Shown here one piece after another: positions 19,410-28,315 of a stretch of DNA of 64,000 nt; position 1 is the first letter of the stretch; each line of letters begins with the position of its first letter. Source of the stretch: Arthrobacter castelli DSM 16402. GTDB taxonomy: Bacteria; Actinomycetota; Actinomycetes; Actinomycetales; Micrococcaceae. The position numbers were made by a program, and so were the translations under genes. The stretch lies in NCBI RefSeq assembly GCF_000430705.1, contig NZ_AUMN01000011.1, positions 1 to 64,000 on the forward strand, given 5' to 3'. Under the pieces are notes generated by a model. It made no database searches. It was not told the DNA's origin and worked only from the letters and a program-made list of their open reading frames with translations.

Positions 19410-20498
19410 TCACCGGGGAAAGACGACGCCGTCGAACAGCTTGCGTGCGGTGCGGAGCACCGTCGAGGACCGGGTGGTGATTCCCGACGGGCCGTCTGCC
19501 AGTTCGGCTCCGACATCCAGGTACCCGGTCGGGTGCTCCAGCCGCAACGGCTCACCAGCCGGCGGCAGGTCGGCCAGCTGATGCCCGACGGCGCCGGGCA
19601 GCTGGACTCCGGCGGCCACCGTGGTGCCGCCGAGGACGCCAATGGAGGTGTGGCACCGTACGGGCAGGAAGCTGCGGGTGTTGATGGCCCCGCCATGGTG
19701 CGGCGCAGAGAGCAACACCAGCTTGGGTACAGTGGATTCGCTGACGTCCCCCATGCCCATCAAGGCTGCGGCTTCGACCCGGATCCGGGCCAGTCGGTCG
19801 GCCAATTCGGGCATTGCCTCAAGCTCGGCGGGACTTTCGGTACCGTCCACTCCCAGGTCGGAGGCTTGCATCAGCACCGATGGCATGCCGTTGTCGACGC
19901 AGGTGGCCCGGATGCCATCGACGACGTCGGATTCGTGTCCGGTCGGCAGCAAGGCCCCGGTCGAGGACCCGGCGGTATCCTCGAAGGCCAATGTAATGCC
20001 CGCCGCCGTGCCCGGAACGCCGTCGATCGAGGCCCCGCCCCGATACTCAACCGTTCCGTCCGGGGTGGGAAAGCTGGCGGTGGCGATGCTGTCGGAATTG
20101 AGCATCCGGATCCGCACCGGCGTCGTTCCCCGTTGCGCGGCCACCAAGCCGCGTTCGACGGCGAAGGGGCCGACCCCGGCCAGGATGTTGCCGCAGTTCT
20201 GGCGATCGGATACCTCGGCCTTGTCCACGCTGACCTGCAGGAACAGATAATCCACGTCGCTGTTTCCATCCGTCGACGGCGAGATCACCGCCGCCTTGCT
20301 GGTCAACGGATGCGCCCCGCCGATGCCGTCGATCTGCCGCTCATCCGGGCTGCCCATGATCTGCAGCAGCAGCTCGTCCCGCTCGGCCGGGTCGGCGGGC
20401 AAATCATCGGCCAGGAAATAGGCGCCCTTGGAAGTACCCCCGCGCATCAGCAGGCAACGGATTCCGTCACTGCCCTGGCTGCCCTGGCTACTCTGCAT
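19410..20498 (-). CDS. galD: 4-oxalomesaconate tautomerase (PrpF family)
   Basis: A 362-residue PrpF/diaminopimelate-epimerase-fold isomerase. GalD of the gallate pathway converts the keto and enol forms of 4-oxalomesaconate. Seen here: MRGGTSKGAYF near the start, one catalytic Cys in NCGN (Cys102) and another in ATCVDNGMPSV. PrpF also occurs in the methylcitrate pathway, but galC and galB neighbours support GalD. ATG at 20498 (MQSSQGSQGSDG) was chosen; upstream residues are not family-like. It overlaps galC by 11 bases. Confidence 0.88.
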   Translation of the reverse strand: MQSSQGSQGSDGIRCLLMRGGTSKGAYFLADDLPADPAERDELLLQIMGSPDERQIDGIGGAHPLTSKAAVISPSTDGNSDVDYLFLQVSVDKAEVSDRQNCGNILAGVGPFAVERGLVAAQRGTTPVRIRMLNSDSIATASFPTPDGTVEYRGGASIDGVPGTAAGITLAFEDTAGSSTGALLPTGHESDVVDGIRATCVDNGMPSVLMQASDLGVDGTESPAELEAMPELADRLARIRVEAAALMGMGDVSESTVPKLVLLSAPHHGGAINTRSFLPVRCHTSIGVLGGTTVAAGVQLPGAVGHQLADLPPAGEPLRLEHPTGYLDVGAELADGPSGITTRSSTVLRTARKLFDGVVFPR

Positions 20499-21183
20499 AG
20501 TCCTCGGCCGCCACGTATTCGACGCCCAGCTGCTCGAGCAACGGCCGCAACCCATAACGATCCAGCCCGAGCTGGCCCTCATTGAAGGCGGCCCGCGTCG
20601 CCGCTTCCTTGGCAACCCGGGCGGCGGACGCCTCGACGGCCCGCCCGGCCTGCAGCCTCGGCACGCACAGCACGCCGTCGTCGTCGGCAACGATCACGTC
20701 TCCCGGACGCACCACTGCGCGGCCCAGGGTGATCGGCACATTCACCGCACCCGCCGTTGCCTTGACCGTCCCCTGCGCGTGCACTGCCGCAGACCAGGCG
20801 GGAAAGTTCAACTGCTCCAGTTCGGCGACATCGCGCACACCGGTGGAGGTCACCACCCCGCGCACGCCCCGATATTGGGCCGCGGTGGCGAATAATTCGC
20901 CGAACAGGCCGTCGACGCAGTCCGACGTCGTCGTCACCACCAGCATGTCGCCCGGACGGCATTGTTCAATGGCGGCGTGGACCATCAGGTTGTCGCCAGG
21001 CCAGCACAGGACGGTCACGGCGGTGCCGGCGACCCGCACTCCCGACTGGATGGGCCGCAGGTGCGGCCCGGCGAGCCCGGTGCGGCCCATCGCCTCGTGG
21101 GCGGTGGCGACGCCGTAGCCCGCCAGCGCATCGACGTCGGCGAGGTCCGCGCGCGGCGGATCGGTCACAATGACGTTCCTCAT
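20488..21183 (-). CDS. galC: 4-carboxy-4-hydroxy-2-oxoadipate aldolase (RraA-like fold)
   Basis: A 231-residue class II HMG/CHA aldolase, giving pyruvate and oxaloacetate at the end of the gallate/protocatechuate 4,5-cleavage route. Signature features: AHEAMGRTG, STGVRDVAEL (the Arg-Asp pair that binds metal-pyruvate) and RPGDVIVADDDGVLCVP. Start ATG at 21183 overlaps the galB stop by four bases. Confidence 0.9.
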   Translation of the reverse strand: MRNVIVTDPPRADLADVDALAGYGVATAHEAMGRTGLAGPHLRPIQSGVRVAGTAVTVLCWPGDNLMVHAAIEQCRPGDMLVVTTTSDCVDGLFGELFATAAQYRGVRGVVTSTGVRDVAELEQLNFPAWSAAVHAQGTVKATAGAVNVPITLGRAVVRPGDVIVADDDGVLCVPRLQAGRAVEASAARVAKEAATRAAFNEGQLGLDRYGLRPLLEQLGVEYVAAEDYAE

Positions 21184-21914
21184 GCCAGCTCCCTGGCTAC
21201 CTGGGGGTAGTAGCGCATATACGCCTCGCCCTTGGTCTCGGTGGTGAAGCCGAGGTTCGGACCGGCATTGCGCGTGAGCTGCACCCCGCGGCGTGCGGCA
21301 AGGTCGGTGTAGTAATCCCACATATGCTGCTGCGCAGCCAGGCACTCCATGGCCTTGCGCTTGGCGGCAAAGGCGTCGGTGATATCCAGCAGGACATTCG
21401 GCTTGAAGTCACACTGCTCGGGCTGGTGGGGCTCGAAGAAGAACACCGGCGGCGCCCCCAGCGGCTCGCCTGGTGCATCGTAGCCAATCGCCTGGGCCAG
21501 CACCCGGGCATCCAGTGCCATCCGGGCCGCCGCCGGATGGTCCCCGTTGTACGGGTCGGCCAGCGGGTGTGTGAGCACAACGGTGGGGCTGACGTCGCGA
21601 TAGAGGCGCACCAGCCGGTCCACCACCTCCCGGGATTCCACCAGCGGATAGTCCCCGGCGTCGAAGAACTCGACTTCCGCTCCCAGCGCGGCCGCGGCAT
21701 CTTCGGCTTCGCCGCGGCGCATCGCCTTGATCTCGTCGAGGCCCTTGCCCTCCCGCCACGCGCGGGCCGACTCGCCGCGCTCTCCATAGGAGAGGCAGAC
21801 GACGACGGCGCGCTCGCCCCGGCGGGCGGCGGCGGCAATAGCTCCACCCGCCCGCCAGACGAAATCACCCGCGTGGGCGCTGACTACCAACAGGGCCGGC
21901 TGGGAATCACTCAT
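21180..21914 (-). CDS. galB: 4-oxalomesaconate hydratase (PIG-L family)
   Basis: A 244-residue PIG-L/LmbE-fold zinc protein. GalB hydrates 4-oxalomesaconate to 4-carboxy-4-hydroxy-2-oxoadipate. Seen here: SAHAGDFVWRAGGAIA near the N-terminus, LTHPLADPYNGDHPAAAR with zinc-ligand histidines, and FFFEPHQPEQCDFKPN. ATG at 21914 follows GGAGTATCC. It is the first gene of a five-gene leftward operon (galB, galC, galD, VOC dioxygenase, gntR). An operator half-site lies 65 bases upstream. Confidence 0.9.
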   Translation of the reverse strand: MSDSQPALLVVSAHAGDFVWRAGGAIAAAARRGERAVVVCLSYGERGESARAWREGKGLDEIKAMRRGEAEDAAAALGAEVEFFDAGDYPLVESREVVDRLVRLYRDVSPTVVLTHPLADPYNGDHPAAARMALDARVLAQAIGYDAPGEPLGAPPVFFFEPHQPEQCDFKPNVLLDITDAFAAKRKAMECLAAQQHMWDYYTDLAARRGVQLTRNAGPNLGFTTETKGEAYMRYYPQVARELA

Positions 21915-21978
21915 GGATACTCCTTGGGTGTCGCGGGGCAAGCGCTTCGATTTCAGTCAACCAACCCACACCATTATT

Positions 21979-21996
21979 GTCAACAATTATGGTTTG
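21979..21996. promoter_or_regulatory. GntR-regulon operator, site 4 (before galB)
   Basis: GTCAACA-ATTA-TGGTTTG: the left half is perfect and sits in the 12-base palindrome ATTGTCAACAAT; the right half is degenerate. It lies between galB and the CocE-like gene. Confidence 0.5.
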
Positions 21997-22029
21997 AATA
22001 TGGGCAGGGTTTGAATCCGCTGTGGCTGC

Positions 22030-23190
22030 TCACCTCTCGTCCCCGAATACCGGAATGAGCAGGTGGGAATCGTACTGGCCGCCGGCATGCACAACATGCG
22101 GACCCCGATTGACGGATTCTTCGTGGCGGGCGTAGAGCGCCGGTTTCGGGTAGCGCATCACGTCCGACCCCTGCACCACCAGCACCAGAGCCTCGCCGGC
22201 GGCGAAGCGGGTGCCCGACGGGAGGATTTCAATCTCCAGCTTCACTGGTTGATCGTCCGGCAGGGGCAGTTCCCGGCGATGTGCCAGCACAGGGTGATAC
22301 GGCGTCGAGCGGGCCGGGTCCAGCTCCCGGTGCGAGGCACGCTGCCAGCCGGCCGCAACCGGGCCGTCGTCGAAGATCGCATAGTAGGGAAACCCGACGA
22401 CGTCGCCGTTGCCGTCCCTCTTGAACACCGCCACGAAGACGTCCATGTCGGCCGCTTCCGGAGCCGACATATACAACCGGGCCTTCATATGCCCGACGAG
22501 CATGATGTCCCGGTCGAATATCCGCTGGAACTCGAGACGGTGCGGGCGCAGGCCGCTTCCCAGTCCGTCATAGCCGGCGGTTTGTTCGACCTCCGGGGCG
22601 GCGTCATCCAGGGTGGCCGTTGCCGCGTTCAGGTACAGCGGCCGGTGATGGACCTGCGGCAGTGGCCAGCTGCCGGCGTCGTAGTTGCGCCCTGCATAAT
22701 AGCTGTCCCGCACTTCGACCCGCACCGGAGGCCACTTATCCAGCTCCGTGTCCCGGCCGAGCAGGAAGTGGTCGAAGAAGGCCCGCTGGCGCTCCACGTT
22801 TTCCGGCCGGTAGTACTCCGCCCACTTCTTGCGGCCGTGCACGTGCAGCCATTTCCGCTCAGAGGAGATCCGGCGGAACCCCTCCAGGGTTCCCCGGCTG
22901 TGCAGCCCCTGGTCGGACCAGCTGGCGACGCCGCTGGCCGGGCGAACCACGCCCAACTGTTCGGTGATGTGCTTGCCATACGGCGACCAGCTGATCAGGG
23001 GTGCCGCGGGTTCGCCGCCCTCCGGCCGGTAGACGTCCACCCGAATCGTCGCCGACGACGACGTCGGCACGGCAACATCCCGATCAATCACCATGTCCGG
23101 CAGGTGCTCCGTGCGCGGCCGGGGCAGACTCCCGCCCCGCGCCTCGGGGTGATGAAACGGGCGCCGGAACGCATAGCCGGCTGCAGCCAT
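22030..23190 (-). pseudogene. CocE/NonD-family hydrolase with an internal in-frame deletion
   Basis: The N-terminal 85 residues (VYRPEGGEPAAPLISWSPYGKH) match the start of the X-Pro dipeptidyl-peptidase-like alpha/beta hydrolase, and from about residue 88 (ASWSDQGLHSRGTLEGFRR) the protein matches the region after the catalytic core and the jelly-roll C-terminal domain. The roughly 230-250 residues that normally carry the nucleophile-serine elbow (G-x-S-Y-x-G) and lid are missing, although the frame is intact. Total length is 386 against about 600 for the family. It cannot be a normal hydrolase. ATG 23190 has a strong GGAGGGG site and is divergent from the Liv operon, sharing operator site 5. 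Confidence 0.75.
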
Positions 23191-23250
23191 TGGCCCCCTC
23201 CCCTCCCGCCTGAGAGACGTATCAAACCAGTAACTCTTTGGATGATTACC

Positions 23251-23280
23251 TTGACATGATTTGTGTCACATCGTTAGCGT
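23251..23280 (+). promoter_or_regulatory. Promoter of the Liv-type operon
   Basis: TTGACA (23251-23256), an 18-base spacer and TAGCGT (23275-23280). The predicted start of transcription lies on the operator that follows. Confidence 0.6.
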
Positions 23281-23284
23281 CAAT

Positions 23285-23302
23285 GTCAACATTCTTGTCG
23301 AC
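23285..23302. promoter_or_regulatory. GntR-regulon operator, site 5 (before the Liv operon)
   Basis: GTCAACA-TTCT-TGTCGAC, one mismatch from a perfect palindrome, placed right after the -10 box at the expected transcription start. Repression by the FCD protein is the simplest reading. Confidence 0.68.
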
Positions 23303-23441
23303 TATCTCGGATCGCAGGTCGCAGGACCGCTCATCGCAACGCATCGGGAGGAAGTCAGATCGTGCTCGACTACTTCATGCTGACAACGGCCCGCCTATCG
23401 TCCCTCATAGGCACGGATGTGCTCCGCAACGAGTGTGTGCT

Positions 23442-24212
23442 GTGAGCGCGAGGCTGAGCGTCGCTGACGTCTTCCTGCAGTTCGGCGGAATCACCGTGTT
23501 GGAGTCGGTGTCCTTCGATGTTGAACCGTCGACGATTTTTGGCCTGGTCGGGCCCAACGGGGCGGGAAAGACATCCCTGTTCAACTGCATCAGCGGCCAT
23601 TACAAACCCTCTGCCGGGTCGGTATCCATCGATGGAGAGGATGTACTCCCGCGGGCGCCGTCGAAGCTGGCGCACATTGGACTGGCACGGACGTTTCAGC
23701 ACCCTGCCCTTCAGCTGCACTCGACTGTCCTGGACAACGTACTGCTGGGCGGCCACTGCCGGCTGACCGGCGGCGCATTATCCTGGGCGCTGCGGCCGCC
23801 GCACATAGTGCGGCAGGAGCGGAGGATCCGGCAACAGGCTCACGAGACGCTCGAACGCCTGGATCTGGATTGGGCGGCCGGGACGATGGCCGGCGAGCTT
23901 CCGCATGCCCTGCACAAGCGGGTTGAGCTGTGCCGGGCGTTGCTGAGCAGACCAAAGCTGTTGCTGCTCGATGAACCGGCGGCCGGCTTGTCGCATAGCG
24001 AAGTCGAAGACTTGATCGCCTGGCTCAGGAACCTCCGCTCCGAGTTCGGCTTGACCATGATCGTCGTCGAACATCACATGGGGCTGATCTCTGCCATCAC
24101 TGACCGGGTCGCCGTGCTGAATCAGGGGCGGAAGCTAATGGAGGGAACAGCCGCGGAGGCACAGCGGGATCCTCGTGTGGTCGAAGCTTATCTGGGCGGG
24201 GAGGCGGCTTAA
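23442..24212 (+). CDS. livG: Branched-chain-type ABC importer ATPase (LivG-like)
   Basis: A cytoplasmic ATPase of 256 residues. Walker A is GPNGAGKTS, Walker B LLLLDEPAAGL, with the LivG-type ARTFQHPAL segment and HHMGLI switch region. The signature motif is unusual: ELPHALHKRVEL replaces the usual LSGGQQ-R block. GTG at 23442 (VSARLSVADVFLQFGG) is chosen because the similarity starts there and the longer frame would begin at the operator. Despite Liv similarity, such systems often import aromatic acids; the operator suggests this one does. Confidence 0.85.
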   Translation: MSARLSVADVFLQFGGITVLESVSFDVEPSTIFGLVGPNGAGKTSLFNCISGHYKPSAGSVSIDGEDVLPRAPSKLAHIGLARTFQHPALQLHSTVLDNVLLGGHCRLTGGALSWALRPPHIVRQERRIRQQAHETLERLDLDWAAGTMAGELPHALHKRVELCRALLSRPKLLLLDEPAAGLSHSEVEDLIAWLRNLRSEFGLTMIVVEHHMGLISAITDRVAVLNQGRKLMEGTAAEAQRDPRVVEAYLGGEAA

Positions 24213-24922
24213 TGCCCGTTCTGGAGCTGGACAACGTGACGGCAGCGTACGGCAAGGCAGAGGTGCTGCACGGGATCGGCCTCAAGGTTGAGCCCGGTGG
24301 CGCCGTCGGCATCCTGGGCGCCAACGGGGCAGGTAAGACGACGACGCTGCGGGCGGTCAGCGGCATGGTCAAGACCGGCGGTCAGGTCACCTTCAACGGC
24401 CGGAAAATCACAGGCCTGCGACCCGACCAGGTGGCAGGGCTGGGAATCTCCCATGTTCCCCAGGGACGCGGCACGCTGGCACGCCTCAGTGTCCGGGACA
24501 ACCTGTTGGTCGGAGCGTACCGCCGGAAGGATTCGCGGGGTGTTGCCGTTGATCTCGAACACTACTTTGAGCTGTTTCCGCAATTGGCCGCACGACGGAA
24601 CAACCTTGCGGCGGCGCTGTCAGGCGGGGAACAGCAGCTGCTGGCGATTGGCCGGGCCTTCATGTCGAAACCGGAGTTGATGCTGCTTGACGAGCCCTCG
24701 CTGGGGCTGGCCCCGAGCACGGCGCAAGGCGTCTACGAAGCGATTGCTGAACTCCGGCGCCACAGTGGCCTGTCGATGGTGGTGGTGGAACAAAATGCGG
24801 CTTTGGCTTTCTCCATCGTCGAGGAGGCCATCGTGCTGGAAACCGGCCACGTCGCGCTGGCCGGCACACGCGACGAGCTGATGGGTATGGATGCCATCCG
24901 CGAAGCCTACCTGGGAGGTTGA
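24212..24922 (+). CDS. livF: Branched-chain-type ABC importer ATPase (LivF-like)
   Basis: A 236-residue ATPase with Walker A GANGAGKTT, signature LSGGEQQLLAIGRAF, Walker B LMLLDEPSLGLAP and VVEQNA switch. LivF-type length. It starts in the TAATG junction of livG, so the two ATPases are coupled. Confidence 0.92.
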   Translation: MPVLELDNVTAAYGKAEVLHGIGLKVEPGGAVGILGANGAGKTTTLRAVSGMVKTGGQVTFNGRKITGLRPDQVAGLGISHVPQGRGTLARLSVRDNLLVGAYRRKDSRGVAVDLEHYFELFPQLAARRNNLAAALSGGEQQLLAIGRAFMSKPELMLLDEPSLGLAPSTAQGVYEAIAELRRHSGLSMVVVEQNAALAFSIVEEAIVLETGHVALAGTRDELMGMDAIREAYLGG

Positions 24923-24925
24923 GCG

Positions 24926-25810
24926 GTGGATTCAATCTTCCTGCAGTTGGTGGTCGATGGCTTGGCCAACGGAGCGATTTATGCGGCCTTGGCCCTGGCC
25001 ATTGTCCTGGTGCACCGCGCAACCGGCATGATCAATTTCGCGCAGGGCGCCATGGCCGTGATGTCCACGTTCCTGGCCTGGTCGATGTGGCAGGTGGGCC
25101 TGCCTGCACCGGTGGCCATCCTGGTGACCATCGTGATCTCCATGGTGATGGGCGCCGCCGTCGAGCGGCTGGTGATCCGCCGGTTCGAGCAGGGGTCCGA
25201 GCACACCGCCGTGATCGTCACCGTTGGCCTGCTGGTGCTGTTTACCGGGCTGGCCGGTTTGTTCTGGGGATACACGGCCGTCGAATTCCCGTCGTTGTTC
25301 CCGCTGGGGACCTTAAACATCGCGGGCGCGTTCGTCAGCTACCAGTCCCTGGGCAATATTGCCGTGCTGTTGCTGGTCGTGCTGGGCCTTCAGCTGCTGT
25401 TCAAAAAGACCAAGCTCGGGCTGGCGCTGCGGGCCGTTGCGGACAACCCCGAATCCAGTTCGCTGTCGGGCATTCCGGTCGGAAACCTCCTGATGGTCGG
25501 TTGGGGACTCGCCGCAGCACTGGGCGCGCTGGCCGGTGCCCTGATCGCCCCGAAGGTCTTCCTGGATCCGCACATGCTGGACCAGGTGCTGGTCTACGCG
25601 CTGGCGGCGGCCATCCTCGGCGGATTGAACAGCCCCCTGGGTGCCGTCGTTGCGGCGATGCTGATCGGCGTCGTCGAGAATCTGGCCGGCCATTACATCA
25701 CCATCATCGGCGACGATTTGAAAATCGCGGTGCCGCTGATCGCGATGTTCATTATTCTCCTCGTCCGCCCGCAGGGTCTCTTCGGCCAAAAAGAGGTGGT
25801 GCGGGTATGA
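24926..25810 (+). CDS. livH: Branched-chain-type ABC importer permease (LivH-like)
   Basis: A 294-residue membrane permease with about eight segments and the LivH hallmarks DGLANGAIYAALALAIVLV, TGMINFAQGA and the cytoplasmic coupling loop ALRAVADNPESSSLSGI. GTG start at 24926 follows GGGAGG. Third gene of the operon. Confidence 0.92.
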   Translation: MDSIFLQLVVDGLANGAIYAALALAIVLVHRATGMINFAQGAMAVMSTFLAWSMWQVGLPAPVAILVTIVISMVMGAAVERLVIRRFEQGSEHTAVIVTVGLLVLFTGLAGLFWGYTAVEFPSLFPLGTLNIAGAFVSYQSLGNIAVLLLVVLGLQLLFKKTKLGLALRAVADNPESSSLSGIPVGNLLMVGWGLAAALGALAGALIAPKVFLDPHMLDQVLVYALAAAILGGLNSPLGAVVAAMLIGVVENLAGHYITIIGDDLKIAVPLIAMFIILLVRPQGLFGQKEVVRV

Positions 25811-26838
25811 ACCGGACCATCTTCAAGCGCCGCTGGTTCCGCATATCGGTGATCGCCGTGCTGGCACTGGCCGCGGTGCTGGCGCCACTGGAGCTGGTCC
25901 CCTACGCCAATTACCAGCTGACAATGATCGCGGTGATGGGCGTGGCGATCCTCGGCGTCAACATCATCACCGGGTACACCGGACAAATTTCGCTGGGCCA
26001 GAGCGCGTTCCTCGGCCTCGGCGCCTACGTGACCGCCTACGGGGTCACTGAAGGCTGGCCCGTCCCGCTGGTCTTCCTTCTGGCCGCCGTCATTCCCGGG
26101 GCTGTCGGCCTGCTCATCGCCCTGCCGGCGGTACGGCTGAAGGGTGCTTCGATCGCCATGGTGACCATCTCGCTGCCGATCATCGCCGACCCGCTGGCCA
26201 AGCGGCTGACCGACATCACCGGCGGGTCGGCGGGGATCACCGTGCAATGGATGTCCGCGCCCGAGTGGACCGGGCTGGCCGATGACCAGTGGCGCTATTA
26301 TATCGTCGGTGCCATCGCCTTGGTGTTCTTCGTGCTGGCATGGAATCTGACCCGCGGCCGGATCGGACGGGCCTTTGCCATTGTGCGGGACAACGAGGCA
26401 GTTGCCACCTCAATGGGCATATCGAGCTACAAGTACAAGGTCCTCGCCTTCACCATTGCCTCGGCCTATGGCGGAGTTGCCGGCTTCCTCTACCTGGCCG
26501 CGGTCCAATATATGTCCCCGGCGACGCTGAGCTTCATCGTGGGCATCAACCTGCTGGCCGCGATGATCATTGGCGGCTCCGCGAGCATTATCGGATCCCT
26601 GTTCGGCGGCGTCTTCTACGTCTTCATTCCAGTCGTGGCCGGCCAGATCGATCCCTCGCATACCCCGATCGTCTACGGTGCGGCGCTGCTGCTGATCCTG
26701 TTCCTGGCCCCGGGCGGGGTCGTGACCCTGCCGCGTGTGCTGCGTCGGTTGATGGGCAGACGCACCGGACGGCAGCAGCAGCCGGGCGGCGGGGACGACC
26801 AGGCAACTGAATCGTCGGCCGGAAAGGTCACATCATGA
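25807..26838 (+). CDS. livM: Branched-chain-type ABC importer permease (LivM-like)
   Basis: A 343-residue permease with about nine segments; GYTGQISLGQSAFLGLGAY is the LivM signature and IVRDNEAVATSMGISSYKYK the coupling loop. A hydrophilic, Gly/Gln-rich tail of about 30 residues ends the protein. It overlaps livH by four bases (ATGA). Confidence 0.92.
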   Translation: MNRTIFKRRWFRISVIAVLALAAVLAPLELVPYANYQLTMIAVMGVAILGVNIITGYTGQISLGQSAFLGLGAYVTAYGVTEGWPVPLVFLLAAVIPGAVGLLIALPAVRLKGASIAMVTISLPIIADPLAKRLTDITGGSAGITVQWMSAPEWTGLADDQWRYYIVGAIALVFFVLAWNLTRGRIGRAFAIVRDNEAVATSMGISSYKYKVLAFTIASAYGGVAGFLYLAAVQYMSPATLSFIVGINLLAAMIIGGSASIIGSLFGGVFYVFIPVVAGQIDPSHTPIVYGAALLLILFLAPGGVVTLPRVLRRLMGRRTGRQQQPGGGDDQATESSAGKVTS

Positions 26839-26892
26839 GGCAAGTGTTTCGCAACCATCTGCTTCGCCCTTGGAAACAGTAGGAGGAAAGTC

Positions 26893-28176
26893 ATGAGCAC
26901 CACAAAAAACTTCAGCCGCGGCACCAAGAGTGCCGTTGCGCTGGCGGCCGTCGCGTCGCTGGCGTTGACCGGATGCGGACGGAACGACGACGGCGGCGGA
27001 GGCGGAGGCGGAGAAGGCCCCACCAACACCGCCGCCGGCAGCTCGCAGGGCATCGACGAGAACACCATCACACTCGGCACGACCACATCACTCAGTGGGG
27101 TGGCGGGAGCTCCGGGCACATGTTCCCTCAAGGGCATGGAAGCCTACTTCGAGGCGGCGAACGCCGACGGCGGCATTGAGTTCGGTGACGGCAACACCCG
27201 CACTGTCGAGATCAACGCCTACGACGATGCCTACGATCCGGCCAAGGCAGTGTCCAACTTCCGGCAGATCATGAACGAAGGCGCATTTGCCGAGGTCAAC
27301 GGGCTGGGCACCCGCACGAATCTGGCGATCATGCCGGTGGCCAACAAGGAAGAGTTTCCGCAAGTCTTCGTCGCCTCCGGCAATCCCACGTTCAGCCAGA
27401 ACCCCGACGAACACCCATGGACCATTGGCTGGATGCCGACCTATCACACCGAAGGTAACTCGTTCGGCAAGTTCCTCGTTGAGTCGGGCGAGCCGGTGAC
27501 AGTGGCGGTGCTGGCGCAGAATGACGACGCCGGCAAGGCCTACGTCCAGGGGCTGGAGGAAGCCGTTCAGGGGACCAACGTGAAGATCGTGGCGCGGGCA
27601 ACGTTCGAGCCGGGCGATTCCACGGTCGATGCCCAGATCGCTGAGCTGGCCAACAGCAACGCGGATGTCTTCTTCTCGGCGAACACGGTCCCGGCGCTGA
27701 CCGCCTCATCGATGGTGCGCGCCCAGCAGTTGGGATGGACGCCCGCCATCTTCCTGGCGTCGGTCGCTTCGCAGCCGGACCAGGTGCTCGAACCGGGCAA
27801 CGCGGACGCATTCCCGGCCGTGTACACCAGTGCTTTCACCAAGCCATTCACCAGCGAGGAGTATGCCGGGGATGAGGATGTGAAGCAGTTCCTGTCGGAT
27901 ATGGAAGAGTACTCGCCGAAGATCGACACGATCATCCCGCACTGTGCCTGGGGTTACGCCACTGCTGCCACCCTTGAGCAGGCCTTTACTTTGATGGAAG
28001 AGCCAACCCAGAAGTCCTTCATGGAGGCGGTGCGTAGCATCGAAGGCTTCGAGGCACCGTTGCTGCTGGACGGCCTGCAGGTCAATACCACGACCAACAG
28101 GGCACCGGTTGGTGAAGTGGCCATCACGGGCTGGACCGGAAACGGATATCAGCCGGCCGATTCCTTCGGTGGCTAA
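26893..28176 (+). CDS. livK: Substrate-binding lipoprotein of the Liv-type importer
   Basis: A 427-residue periplasmic-binding-type protein. A lipoprotein signal peptide ends in LALTGCG (Cys29 or so), followed by a glycine-rich linker, then a type I binding fold (ITLGTTTSLSG; VNGLGTRTNLAIMPVANKE). The start follows AGGAGGAAAGTC. It has no clear branched-chain amino-acid pocket that I can read. Co-regulation with O-demethylases argues for a methoxylated aromatic or other aromatic acid as ligand (inference). Confidence 0.9.
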   Translation: MSTTKNFSRGTKSAVALAAVASLALTGCGRNDDGGGGGGGEGPTNTAAGSSQGIDENTITLGTTTSLSGVAGAPGTCSLKGMEAYFEAANADGGIEFGDGNTRTVEINAYDDAYDPAKAVSNFRQIMNEGAFAEVNGLGTRTNLAIMPVANKEEFPQVFVASGNPTFSQNPDEHPWTIGWMPTYHTEGNSFGKFLVESGEPVTVAVLAQNDDAGKAYVQGLEEAVQGTNVKIVARATFEPGDSTVDAQIAELANSNADVFFSANTVPALTASSMVRAQQLGWTPAIFLASVASQPDQVLEPGNADAFPAVYTSAFTKPFTSEEYAGDEDVKQFLSDMEEYSPKIDTIIPHCAWGYATAATLEQAFTLMEEPTQKSFMEAVRSIEGFEAPLLLDGLQVNTTTNRAPVGEVAITGWTGNGYQPADSFGG

Positions 28177-28254
28177 GTACGCGCCAGGGGCGACTCGGCC
28201 GACCGGCTTGACCCCGGCTGGCTGTACCTGGCCGACCGGCTGACGGTCGCCGGC

Positions 28255-28299
28255 CTGCGGGAAGGTGTCGGGAGCAGTGGCTCCGGCACCTTCCCGCAG
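28255..28299 (+). terminator. Strong hairpin after livK
   Basis: CTGCGGGAAGGTG pairs with CACCTTCCCGCAG, extended inward by GGAGC/GCTCC, giving about a 19-base-pair stem. It lies 78 bases after the livK stop and can serve the convergent purU too. Confidence 0.65.
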
Positions 28300-28315
28300 C
28301 GGCCTCGCTCGTTGA

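Noticed and set aside
19410-20498. PrpF of the methylcitrate pathway for the gene called galD
   Set aside because: No prpD, acnD or prpBC is nearby, whereas galB and galC overlap or adjoin it.
18450-20585. A 711-codon open frame on the plus strand antisense to the VOC dioxygenase and galD
   Set aside because: It lies opposite two clearly recognised genes, has Arg/Gly/Val-rich composition typical of high-GC antisense frames and no domain.
24919-26838. A 639-codon frame that would fuse an unknown N-terminus to LivM
   Set aside because: The first 296 codons are livH in a wrong frame; LivM has its own ATG at 25807 overlapping livH.
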